Positions 51,901 to 61,285 of a stretch of DNA of 64,000 bases are shown here, one piece after another (positions within the stretch are counted from its first letter, which is position 1; each line of letters starts with the position of its first letter). The position numbers and the translations under genes were made by a program. This DNA is from Owenia fusiformis (lineage: Eukaryota; Annelida; Polychaeta; Sabellida; Oweniidae). The notes under the pieces were generated by a model. That model saw only the letters and a list, made by a program, of their open reading frames with translations, ran no database searches and was not told where the DNA came from. The DNA lies in assembly GCA_903813345.2 (NCBI GenBank), contig CAIIXF020000007.1:17034714-17098713 (forward strand). Direction: 5' to 3'.

Positions 51901-54900
51901 TGAGTAATGCTGATTTCTGTTTTAGCACAAAGCTTCATTTGGTGTTGTATGGTGTCTTTCACAGTTGCTTGGTGCTGACCAGGTACTTCGCCTGTCAATG
52001 TTGTATGGTGTTTTTCACAGCTGGCTGGTACTTCAATAGCCTGTGGTTGTTGTATGGTATCAAACACAGCTGCTTGGCACTTCAATAGCCTGTGGATTTG
52101 ATGCACAGTTATTTATACTGTATGTTTCTAACATATCACCTGACTATGATATTTTTGCATTATAGGACCGTTTAGCATCATTTTGCACTGCGGCTCTTTT
52201 GTTTAACTTCATTTTATCTTTGATGCATTTGTTTTATGTTATGTTTATTTGTTATATTTGTGTTTTATAATTTTTAGTGGACAGAAAATCGGTAATACAT
52301 GTGAGAAATGAAAATCCAGGTATATACCTAATCTTTCATACACCATCATGAAATATCTTTCATTCAGTCCTTAGAAAAAGAAATAAATTCAGAATTTCAT
52401 CTTTGTCAAACTATATTGATTACGATAATGTTATATTTGAATAATGAGTTAAATGATGCAATTTAATTCAATGATTTCTTTTTAATTTTGTTTATGATTT
52501 TTACTTGAAAAGTCAGCGATGCTGCAAAATGAAATTTTAAGTATTATTAATTAAATTCAGCAGAATAAAAAAGTTAATGTCATACTTAGAATACATATAA
52601 ATATACAGTTTATAATAGATACTTTGTCATAATTTTTATAATTTTAGTTGAAAAGTCAGTAATACATGTGCGGAATGAAGATCCAGGTATTATTTTCTGA
52701 TCTAACTTAAGTATAATCAGATAAAGTGTATAAGATACCAGCATAAAAATATTTTGACATACCTTTCCTTTAAATTCTGTCATACTTATCAATCCACAAA
52801 AAAAAACACTTTTACACCAACTTACGCAATGCAGAAATCCATTCTTAAAAATAAAATAGTAGAAGTCAGTATTTGATATAATGTAACATTATCCTAAATC
52901 ATAAAATCATCATTTTACTCCTAAATCACAAATTTAAACATGAAATGTGTTTATTGTTTTAGTTGAAAAGTCTGTAATTCACGTCAGAAATGAAAATGCA
53001 GGTACAGAAATAAATTTCAATATAATTTACTAATTTTTGGTTACTGAACCAAAAAACTAATTCAAAGTTTGAAGCTCGCGGTCTAGTGAGAGAACTGATT
53101 TAATCTGAAATATGCATGCGGAAAACAAGCTTTCTAACAAAGAACATGAATTCAGATTAGAAAATATATAAAATCTGTCAAAAATACATTATATTTAGCT
53201 TTTGCATGTTGTGATGCAATTAGAATATTCAATTTAATTCGGTATACTTTGTAATGTCATCTGTGTTGTGATGTCATATGTTGTAAATTGTGATGTCATG
53301 TGTATGTATGTTTGTATTCAGTTGAGAGAAAAGATGCAGTTATTCACGTCAATGGTGAAAGTCGATCAGGTATAAAGTTTCACTAAGTTGGAATGAAATC
53401 CAGGAATAATGTCATTAATCAAAATAAAGCATGTATATTTTCTAAAACTTTGATCCCTACATATATGTTTATTGGCATGATTAAACTTTGAAAAAGGTTC
53501 GAGGGAATTTTCACAATATATTGTTGATTATTGTTGTATTGGCAAGTGTTTTATTTTGTTCTTTCATCTTTGTTTTTGTCTCCTCTCTAGTTGATAAAAA
53601 AGATGCTGTCATACATGTGAATGGTGATAGTCGCTCAGGTACAATGTTAAATTTTATTCTAAGTATTTTCAATTTCCCTTTTTTATTTAAGAATTCTTTT
53701 TAAGAGAAGCTTAAAACCAACATGACTCTCGATTTAGAAAATGCCAAAAACAAAAACTTTGAAAACTCACAAAATCAATTTTCGTAAACAACATACCTAA
53801 GTCATGGGAAATCAAAATACATGTTGTTGGTATGTCAGTTTTACTGTTTTGTTTGCAACTTGAATATGAAATTGCATTAAAATGCATAATGGCTGATTTG
53901 TACACAAAGAAAACTTGGACTGATAACTAATATTCTGTTTGTACCATTTACTAACATTTCACATATGTGTGTATTGTCTTCTAGTGGAGAAAAAGGATGC
54001 AGTGATACATGTTCGCTCGGGAGCCCCAGGTAACGGTAGCGTCATCTATAGCATGCGGCATGAGATATCTGCATATAACTGACTAACATGGATATTGTTG
54101 TACGTGTAAAGCATGAGTTGACATTTATTGATATTTTACATTTTTAGTATACAATGTAGTTTGTACATAGGACAAATATTTACAGAGAATTTAATTGATT
54201 CATATTACTTTTTTTGTTGGAATGGACCTTTCCAATAAACCCTGGTTCCATCTTTTGCAACACCAAAAATAATTTTCTAACCTTTTTTCAAAGTTATCAG
54301 TAAGTTAATTTAATATTTGCTACCTAACCCATTATGAACCTAATGAATATATCATTGTTACATTGATGTAGCAAATTTGGTTTGAGGAGTTTATGGAAAT
54401 GGTCTATTATATTTATTTATTTCTCTATTTACATGTATCTATATAAAATATACTGTTGATATTTAATGTACATGTACTTCAGAAATGTATTTCAAGATAT
54501 ATATTGTGACAAAACAAAAAGTATTTATATTTGATTGTATATTCTACAATTTAGGTAGTATTATTCTTATCTTTTGTAGATTTAAACTTTATTATTTCTT
54601 TTTATGTTACATTAACATTCATACGTGTACAGGTATATCTATATTTGCAGAATTTGTTTGATGCTTCATTTGCAGTTATGCATGCGCTTTTATGTTCAGA
54701 GCTCAATATGTTTTAGTCACTTACCATAGACAACATTGGAGTTGTCCTGTCTGTTTTGCTGACTTCAATATGTTAAAAACCATGTGCTTCTCACACTGTA
54801 TCCTCATGCTTTCTTATCCTTGATTTTGAATGGATCATCATTCGACATTTCACTCTGAAAAAAGTGCTGTGTGATTGGTGATTAATGGATTCAATGAAGC

Positions 54901-57900
54901 AATGAATTAATTCAGCTGTGACAGGTTTTGAGACAAGAAGGCACTTGTCCTTGTGGCATGTTTTACTCCATTAAATCCTTACTTATATTTTGTGTTTTCT
55001 TTAGATTTAGATAAAAAAGCTGTTATACACGTAAGAGGAAACCAACAAGGAACATTTTATGATTCCTCACTTGATCTAGAAAATTTAGGAAAAGCATTTG
55101 GTAGGTTGTAATGGTGATATAGAAAGCACCATCTAGTGAGGGAGTAGAAATAGATGGTGCTTGTGTTTGGTTGACTGCATTTAGGAATAGCCAGAGGAGG
55201 GTGTGTATCCAGAATTCCCAGTACCCAGAATTCCCACTCACAGTTAACAAGTAAAGATCTGGGATCCATAGCACCATCTTGAACAATTATAGTTTCATAT
55301 AGAAACTGTTCACTGATCAGTGCGGGTTATTTCTGAAGTCTCTTTGCATTAGTTTCTACTTTCTAATACAGAAATGTATATGGGATTACATAGGAGGTGA
55401 AGGAAATAAGTTCAATATGGAAATGCTTAAAAAGTATGGTGGTTTGGGTGATCAGATTTTACTTTTGCATATACTAATGGAGTGTTTTATTTTAGGAATG
55501 GAGTTGTTACCAGTACCTCATATTATAAAACAGTTATGTTCATTCACCATCAAACCTTTATTTTCCCTGTCCCATCTTTGTATTTCTGCATGTGCTTTAT
55601 AAATTCTTAGCAATCTGGATCATTTTGCAAGATTTGCACCTGGTCTGCCATTGTTCAATATTATAGTGAGTCAAAGGTTGTGTTCATTTGATGAGATTTA
55701 CTGACCAGCAAATGCTAAGAGTGAACTAAATGTATTTACAAAATATGTCCATCCAACAAAGCATGTATAACTAATAATTTACCATACCTCGTTAAAGATA
55801 ACTTTACTTTGTTTCCTTGCCCTGTTTACTATTTAGATTTAATGCATGTACATGCCTTGGTCCTGTGTTACAGTTGACAAGAAAACAGTTATCAACCTTA
55901 AGAAGAAGGCTCCAAGTGTTATAAACCTCAGAGGAGGTCAGAACATACAAGGTGAAGGTCGTGGTAGATTTCTTGATCTACCTCTACCTGACAACAAGCT
56001 TGGTGCTGTATTTCTGGGTGTGTTTTTATAGGCTAGTTTCTTTGCATTTGACTTAGTGTGGCTTGCTTTGTCAGTATCATGTACCCTCTTGATCAAATGA
56101 ACTTACAGGGTGTCCTAAAAAAATTGAACTGAGATGAAGATGGAAAAATTCTGTAAGTGATGAAGGAATATTCTTTGGTCATCTGAAAAACAATTATCAT
56201 AAACATCTGATAGTTTCATCAGGTAACTTTATTCAGTTTTAGAGAAAAGCTTGTTTTAGTACCATCGCCCATATTTCAATTTTGCACTGAAACAAACATG
56301 TTATGAAAGTTTCATTATGTAACTCTATTTAGTTTAAGATAAAAACTTGCTTTAGAACCATCACAGATTTTTCAATTACATTCATTTCTACATCGATCAT
56401 GACGGAGGACATTTAGAACTTGTTTTCTAAAATGTAAAATTTCTCAGAAAGGAATTGAAAATGTCTATGAATTCTTAATTGCTAAATGAGAAATGAGTTT
56501 CCCTTATGGGAAAAATTCAGCTTTTTTCGATTAAGGAAGAGTATTTCTGTAAGTTTTTGGGACACCCTGTATTTATCAATATTAATATAAGGCCATTTAC
56601 TTTTCTTGGAACAAATATGGAGTAATATTTGAAAGTTCAGAAGATGTTTGTTTGAATTATTTTCTATCTAGATTAAAAACCTTGAGTGATGAACGTTCAC
56701 AAACGAATATTTATGTCTGACGACTGCAAGACAATAAAATAGTCACTGCTGATTTATGTTTTGAATCATACATTTACACTGCACAGATTGAGAGGGAATT
56801 ATTGACATGCTTGATGTCAGGAGTAATGCTTCTAGAATCTTTTTGATGAAAGGTTGTATACCATGTCATCCTCCTGTCCTGTCCTGTTTTTTTAATAATC
56901 GCCTTTGCACATTTTGAATATATTCAGCACAACTGTCAACAGAATATGTGACTGAAAATTGGCTGTTATTATTATATTGAAATGAATAATAGAATGAATG
57001 TGATTGGTTACTTTACTGCACACATGAATATGTAATGGCTTTTCGTTTGCTTGAACACAACACTGGAACATCAAAACTGCTTCATATCTTGATTATGCAA
57101 TTTAGATGTGTGTTTGTGTGTAATGTTGTATCTCATCTCTTTCTGTCTTTTTGTATGCACTCTTGACTGTTGGAAAACTTAGGAAATGAATGTCAATTTT
57201 AAGAAATATGTGTATTGCTCGTGGCGACTAAACTTTAGGCTAGATGTGGCACTCGATAATCTAATCTCTAGTTCCTGGCTTTACAAACTTGCAAGTTAAC
57301 TCATGTGAATTTGTTAAGTTTTAGCTTGCAAGTTAACTAGCGAGTTGAAATAGCTTATGAGTTCTAGAGGAAAACTTGAGGCCTCATTTCAGCAGCTCTG
57401 ACGAGCTCTTGATTTATTTTCAAATTAGCGATAGTATCTCAGTGAAGGCACCTGTCCCTGTGGCTGTCTTACTCCATTTAATAGTTATATTTTCTGTTTT
57501 CTTTAGATTTAGATAAAAAAGCAGTTATACACGTAAGAGGAAACCCACAAGGAACATTTTATGATTCCTCACTTGATCTAGAAAATTTAGGAAAAGCATT
57601 TGGTAGGTTGTAATGGTGATATAGAAAGCACCATCTAGTGAGGGGGTAGAAATAGATGGTGCTTGTGTTTGGTTGACTGCATTTAGGAATAGCCAGAGGA
57701 GGGTGTGTATCCAGAATTCCCAGTACCCAGAGTTCCCACTCACAGTCAACAAGTAAAGATCTTGGATCCTTAGCATCATCTTGAACAATCATAATTGTAG
57801 TAGTTCTATCGAATCTCTTTGTAAAGGGTGAAAATGGAAATGCTTAAAAAGTATGGTGGTTTGGGTGATCAGATTTTACTTTTATAAATACTAATAGAGT

Positions 57901-60900
57901 GTTTTATTTTAGGAATGGAGTTGTTTTATTACCAGTACCTCATAATATAAAACAATTATGTTCATTCACCATCAAACCTTTATTTTCCAATAGTTCTGTC
58001 TTTGTATTTCTGCATGTGCCTAATAAATTCTTAACAATCTCGATCATTTTGCAAGCTTTGTACACGTGCCATTGTTCAATAGTATAGTGTTCTTGTTATT
58101 AGAGTCAGAGGTTGTGCTCATTTGATGAAACTGCTAAGAGTGAACTCAATGCATTTATAAAATATGTCCATCCAACCAAGCAAAGCATGTATAAGTAAAA
58201 CCATACCATACCTCTTTGAATGTAGCTTTACTTTGTTTCCCTGCCCTGTTTACTATTTTGATTTAATGCATGTGCATGCCTTGGTCCTGTGTTACAGTTG
58301 ACAAGAAAACAGTTATCAACCTTAAAAGCTTGAAGAAAACAAAGGAAGCTCCAGACCCAAGTGTTATAAACCTCAGAGGTGGTCAGAACATACAAGGTGA
58401 AGGTTATGGTCGATTTTTTGAACTACCTCTTGTTGACAACAAGCTTGGTGCTGTATCTCTGGGTGTGTTTTATAGGCTAGTTTCTTTGCACTTGACTTCC
58501 TGTGGCTTGCTTTGTCGGTATCACATACACCTTTTTGATCAAATGGACATATTTGTCAATATTAAAATACACGGCCATTCAGTTTTCTCCGAAAAGAAAT
58601 AATATTTGGAAGTTCAGACAATTTTTGTTCAGAAAAAATAAATCATTTTCTATCTAAATTTTAAAAAAACTGATTAATGGAAATTCACAAAATGATATTA
58701 TTTTATGTCAGATTACTTTTTGAGAGGGTAATGTTGACAAGTTTGGAGGCAGGATTTATCCTTACATCGTTCATTTTATTGTAAAGTGTGTTAACGCTTT
58801 TGACATACTGTTCTTCAGCATTTAAACAGTTTAATAGAAGAGAGTTTGACTTGTAGTGTGGGTGTTTGTGAAAGGTTGTATACCACATCATCCTCCTTTG
58901 TGCAACCTCATCTCCATTCCAACCTTTCTTGTACTTTTTCCTTCTCCCTCTTCTCTATGCAACTATGAGTTTGTGATTGCATTTCTTACACTTCTCTCTC
59001 AACTTAAAACTGCAAAATAAAAATAATCTTCGCACACTTTGAAATTATATTGCTGCCTTGGACACAATTGCATCACTTCCTTTCAACAGCGTACATTATA
59101 AATGACTGTGAGAATTTGAATGTTATTATATTCAAATGAATAGTAGAATAAATGTGATTGGTTACTTTACTGCACACATGTATATGTAATGCCTTTTTGG
59201 TTGCTTGAACACAACACCGGAATTTCAAAACTGCCTGTTTCATATCTTGATTATGCAATTTAGATTGTGTTATGTTGTATCTAATACCAAATGTATTTCT
59301 TTCATCTTAGCTATACATGTTCTTTGTTTTTCTCGAAATCTTACTAACTTAATTTAATCCAATTCATAGTTTCATTTGTTTATGTTATGTTGTTTGTGTT
59401 ATGTGATGTGATGTTTATTTATTTTTCTGTCTCTTGTTATCATCATACATGTTCATCTCTCCAATGTCTTGTTGCCACCAAACATGTATACAGTAATGTT
59501 GTTTTGTTGTAAAGCTGTTGTAAATTGGAATGTTTTGTTGTTTTAAGGTGATGACGAGGGCTACTTTGATAGGTTCCAAAGTGAATGTAAGTCAGATGTA
59601 ACATTGTACAAAGCTTCTCATTTAATATTTATTTATCTATTGAGTGTCTGAATACTTTCATATTTCAATAATTCAGTTTTCTTCATCATGAACAAAAATC
59701 TGTCGATAGATAAGATTAGATCAGATATGGCCTTAATTTGAATATTAATCAAATGTTTGGGTAAAGTTTCCTTCCATTTGTCCAGTTATCTCAAGTGCAT
59801 GGAGAATTTATCACTCATACACTTCCATTTCCACAATCACCCTGTTTGGCCCTAGTATTTGACCTTGCTTGACTCTCGTATTTGACCTTGTTTGACACTT
59901 GCATTTGACCTTGTATTTTATGCTACATTTAGTATTGGAAGAGGCTGAGAGAAGACTACTTGCTGACCTGAGATATGCCAAAGACCACAATATCAGTATA
60001 CAAAGCATCATCAAAGACATCGAAGCTAAAATGGGTAAGAGATATATGTTAGTTATGTTACATCATTCAAGAACATCAATGAACATATGCCTCAATGGAA
60101 AGTCTATTTTCTGAATGTCTTTGAAAAGTCTTCTGAAAGTTCCTGGCTGTAGTATGTATATTAGATTCATAGCAGGTACATGTATATTGTAAATGATGTG
60201 TTGTCCATTTTTGCCTTCCAATCCAGGCTATAGAGACTACTATGATTATCAATAAAGGTACATATAAGCTCATTTTGTGGCATGTTATTTAAGAAAATAT
60301 AGCCAAAATAATTTGCCATGATGTTGACAGACTTAAGTTTTATCAATTAGAGTAAATATCTGCATGTTCAAATTAAAATACACTTTCTAATCACATTTCT
60401 GTTTTAGACCTCATGAAATGTTTTATGACAGAAGTAGTTTTATTTTTTGTTTGTGTCCTTTTAGTGACTCCTTAGTTAAGCCTGATTCCATTAGTATAAG
60501 ATAGCAATGTCATTCTTAGTTTTTTACCAATGAATGAATCCATATGGTCCTGAATCATATCATAAGTTAAGTTTAGACAGAACTATATTTTTTAATAAGT
60601 TATATACAAATACATATTATTTTTGATGGATAGACCGATTATTTCAAAATACTTTCAAATCTCTAATATTTTCATTTGTGTCTATGTTCTTGTGTAAATA
60701 TTGTCTATCTGCTTAATTAGAACTCTTATGGCTTGCTTTGTTGACTGAGATATGGTTTTATGTATTATTTTACATTTCTCTCTCATTGTGTCATTTAAAA
60801 GTGTTTTATATTCATATGTAGGCCACATATCCAGTAGTTCATATATTATTCATATTGTTTGATATATGTGATTTATAGGGTTATGTTATTTTGTTAATTA

Positions 60901-61285
60901 GATATTGCCCATGCTTCACTCTCATGATCAGTAAATTAAATAGATACCTTCTCTTGTGCCAAGCACAGAATAACTGACCAACATATATGGCAGTTTATAT
61001 TGGTTCTACAAATATCTACATCAATAACAACAGCCCTTAGTGGTAGATTCTTAAAAATACCAGTCTGGTACTAGTCTGCATGGTTATACAATGCTAATTA
61101 ATTCTAAACAATGAAGGACAAATTAATCGTTCAATTAAAAAATCATTCTAATCCAAAATGAGAGGCTGTTATTTGCTTATATTTCTGTCTAATTATTACA
61201 TTTGGTGCTACCTTATGTTTCAGAGGCAGCAAACAAGCTTTCACAGGATGAAGAACAGCTTAATAAACTCAGACTCCGAGATTAA
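27888..61285 (+). CDS. Unrecognised secreted coiled-coil and beta-motif repeat protein, 21 exons, 481 residues
   Basis: Exons: 27888-27942, 29690-29715, 34503-34523, 47451-47471, 48505-48624, 48902-48938, 49195-49272, 51356-51478, 52278-52319, 52648-52686, 52963-53001, 53322-53369, 53591-53638, 53985-54029, 55005-55100, 55874-56017, 57507-57602, 58298-58462, 59548-59586, 59933-60034, 61224-61285. Lengths sum to 1446 nt with one open frame and every junction AG/GT. Domains: signal peptide (1-16), coiled coil (about 22-48 and 60-93), sixteen copies of a strand-like motif such as KKAVIHVRG or SVINLRG (104-387), an acidic aromatic linker GYFDRF (about 419-424) and a charged helical tail (428-481). 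Exons 7-20 are all phase 1-1, so they can be added or skipped without frameshift. I do not recognise the family. A secreted, self-assembling structural role is inferred from architecture only. Confidence 0.85.
27943..29689 (+). other. Repeat gene intron 1
   Basis: Contains the palindrome at 28395-28499 and a small hairpin CCAGAGACAT/ATGTCTCTGG at 28801-28832. No gene is seen. Confidence 0.6.
28395..28499. repeat. Near-perfect palindrome, 47-bp arms (MITE-like)
   Basis: ATAACGTCATTTCT and GCAATATAGTGAAATATTGG on the left mirror CCAATATTTCACTATATTGC and AGAAATGACGTTAT on the right around a short centre. Only a few mismatches, so it is probably a recent insertion. Confidence 0.85.
29690..29715 (+). 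CDS. Repeat gene exon 2
   Basis: A 26-nt exon encoding VPNVESAQK (first codon split). It links the signal peptide to the coiled coil and sets phase 0 for the next exons. Flanked by TTTCAG and GTAAGC. Confidence 0.75.
29811..30215 (+). repeat. Dispersed repeat with CTGT microsatellite
   Basis: GCAATCACTCAC, TGTCCATCTGTC units (29838-29882), TTTTAAGTTATTTT and a GTGAGCCCAG end are shared in part with 16538-16860. No coding capacity. Confidence 0.6.
34241..34440. repeat. Low-complexity poly-G / poly-C patch
   Basis: A run of G at 34242-34258, a GGGA/GGGG-rich middle, and a run of C ending near 34438. It lies 60 bp before microexon 3. The frames here are compositional artefacts. Confidence 0.8.
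34503..34523 (+). CDS. Repeat gene exon 3, 21-nt microexon, one heptad
   Basis: IDDLKSK, phase 0-0, between TATTTTCAG and GTATGT. Ile28 and Leu31 occupy a/d positions that continue into exon 4. Confidence 0.7.
36671..38934. repeat. Large inverted repeat, arms about 500-580 bp
   Basis: Left arm from 36671 (CACGGGATGTCATCGCCTGA) to about 37255 is inverted at about 38345-38934 (ending TCAGGCGATGACATCCCGTG). The outer 500 bp are nearly identical and the inner 80 bp are diverged. CAATGTTAGGGAGCA occurs three times in each arm. A second, more diverged direct copy of part of the left arm follows at about 37255-37530. The spacer holds the hairpin at 37711-37766. No transposase is visible. Confidence 0.85.
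37711..37766. repeat. GC-rich hairpin in inverted-repeat spacer
   Basis: TGCCCCATCGAATCCCA pairs with TGGGACTCGATGGGGCA. The following 150 bp repeat GTCCCA and GGGGCAAAATCC in both orientations, unlike the AT-rich surroundings. Confidence 0.7.
40378..41135. mobile_element. Foldback element with about 90-bp TIRs rich in GGTACC
   Basis: Left terminus (TTCAAGGGTTTGTAGAAAAA, GTAAATCCTCCATGCTGGGT) is inverted at 41050-41135. An inner inverted pair (40462-40500 and 40645-40695) repeats GGGTACCCGG. No transposase, so non-autonomous. Confidence 0.75.
44119..44395 (+). repeat. Minisatellite, 17-bp unit, about 16 copies
   Basis: Consecutive variants of GTTGAGCTCTTGCAAAG and GTTGAGCTCTTTCAAAG. It produces long chance frames on the minus strand (KELNLCKSST repeats) that I do not treat as genes. 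Confidence 0.92.
47451..47471 (+). CDS. Repeat gene exon 4, 21-nt microexon, one heptad
   Basis: LARLQEV, phase 0-0, between TATTTTCAG and GTGAGT. Leu35 and Leu38 continue the 3-4 hydrophobic spacing from exon 3, and Leu42/Leu45 of exon 5 carry it on. Confidence 0.72.
47472..48504 (+). other. Repeat gene intron 4
   Basis: No gene or clear repeat. A tRNA B-box-like GGGTTCAAACCCAGG at 47557-47571 has no matching tRNA body. Confidence 0.55.
48505..48624 (+). CDS. Repeat gene exon 5
   Basis: A 40-codon exon in phase 0. LRDLNVQEK ends the first coil, then a Pro/Thr hinge KPTTPTPK, then two LSPSE caps each starting a helix (EEKIQEIAALL and EVELLR). Clean TTTCAG and GTAAAT ends. Confidence 0.82.
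48738..48828. repeat. Hairpin element, about 35-bp arms
   Basis: GCAGGGTTACAGAAACATAC is inverted as GTATGAATCTGTAACCCTGC around a 20-nt loop. It lies in the 277-bp intron between exons 5 and 6. Confidence 0.8.
48902..48938 (+). CDS. Repeat gene exon 6
   Basis: Encodes SVKAKLAAEKQK and shifts the phase from 0 to 1, the phase kept by every following junction. Ends at GTAAGG. Confidence 0.75.
49195..49272 (+). CDS. Repeat gene exon 7, first strand motif
   Basis: Encodes EAFDQGHFEEKAIINLRG and a Gln/Asn-rich end (SQDTNAQQ). It carries the first repeat motif, KAIINLRG (104-111). Phase 1-1. Confidence 0.8.
49273..51355 (+). other. Repeat gene intron 7 (2.1 kb)
   Basis: Contains a tandem duplication of AGTACTTTTCCTGTTTCCTT (49977-50031) and an imperfect inverted repeat (50569-50609 with 50697-50736). 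No exon keeps phase 1. Confidence 0.55.
51356..51478 (+). CDS. Repeat gene exon 8, three strand motifs
   Basis: Three motifs in one exon: KKAVIHIR (122-129), KKAIINLR (136-143) and KKAVIHIR (148-155), spaced 14 and 12 residues. Phase 1-1; acceptor TTATTTTAG, donor GTGAGT. Confidence 0.88.
51479..52277 (+). other. Repeat gene intron 8
   Basis: A loosely repeated motif around TTGTATGGTGT(C/T)TTTCACAG appears at about 51945 and 52002, with a weaker relative near 52050. No gene is seen. Confidence 0.5.
52278..54029 (+). CDS. Repeat gene exons 9-14, six single-motif exons
   Basis: Exons 52278-52319, 52648-52686, 52963-53001, 53322-53369, 53591-53638 and 53985-54029 (42, 39, 39, 48, 48, 45 nt) each encode one unit: DRKSVIHVRNENP, VEKSVIHVRNEDP, VEKSVIHVRNENA, VERKDAVIHVNGESRS, VDKKDAVIHVNGDSRS, VEKKDAVIHVRSGAP. 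A split Gly or Val codon joins them. The first three and the next two are the closest relatives, which suggests serial exon duplication. Confidence 0.88.
54030..55004 (+). other. Repeat gene intron 14
   Basis: AT-rich; the last 70 bp match the sequence before exon 17 because they belong to the duplicated block. No gene is seen. Confidence 0.55.
55005..56017 (+). CDS. Repeat gene exons 15-16
   Basis: Exon 15 is 96 nt and exon 16 is 144 nt, both phase 1-1. Together they carry three strand motifs (AVIHVRG, TVINLK, SVINLRGG). They also add a longer Asp/Leu-rich segment and a Gly-rich segment (GGQNIQGEGRGRF) not present in the short units. Confidence 0.87.
56106..56569. mobile_element. 464-bp MITE with Tc1/mariner-type ends and TA target duplication
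   Basis: Starts CAGGGTGTCCTAAAAA and ends TTTTTGGGACACCCTG, so the 16-bp TIRs have one mismatch. TA flanks both sides (56104-56105, 56570-56571). The homologous point in copy B (about 58546-58552) has one TA and no insert. No transposase frame inside. Confidence 0.88.
57430..59275 (+). repeat. Duplicated block, copy B (exons 17-18)
   Basis: Direct, same-strand copy of 54930-57115. Similarity is visible from GAAGGCACCTGTCCCTGTGG to ATCTTGATTATGCAATTTAG, interrupted by indels, and it lacks the 464-bp element. Confidence 0.9.
57507..58462 (+). CDS. Repeat gene exons 17-18
   Basis: Exon 57507-57602 repeats exon 15 with Gln to Pro in GNPQG. Exon 58298-58462 repeats exon 16 but has a 21-nt in-frame expansion (KSLKKTKEAPDP) between its two motifs, and GYGRFFELPL in place of GRGRFLDLPL. 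Confidence 0.87.
59548..61285 (+). CDS. Repeat gene exons 19-21, acidic linker and helical C-terminus
   Basis: Exon 59548-59586 encodes GDDEGYFDRFQSE. Exon 59933-60034 encodes the amphipathic LLEEAERRLLADLRYAKDH and SIQSIIKDIEAKM. Exon 61224-61285 encodes EAANKLSQDEEQLNKLRLRD and TAA at 61283-61285. The tail is strongly charged with Leu/Ile at 3-4 spacing, consistent with a second coiled coil. Confidence 0.83.
60227..60257 (+). other. Possible alternative terminal or stop-containing exon
   Basis: Between exons 20 and 21 a segment follows CCAATCCAG and precedes GTACAT. Read in phase from exon 20 it gives GYRDYYDYQ and then TAA, with AATAAA overlapping the stop. It could be an alternative C-terminus lacking the last helix, or chance. 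Confidence 0.3.

Larger units (their letters stand above)
54930..57115 (+). repeat. Duplicated block, copy A (exons 15-16)
   Basis: Exons 55005-55100 (DLDKKAVIHVRGNQQGTF, then DSSLDLENLGKAF) and 55874-56017 (VDKKTVINLKKK, SVINLRGGQNIQGEG, LPDNKLGAVFL) with flanking intron sequence recur as copy B at 57430-59275. Exons 15 and 17 differ at only two of 96 bases. Copy A carries the extra 464-bp element at 56106-56569. Confidence 0.9.
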
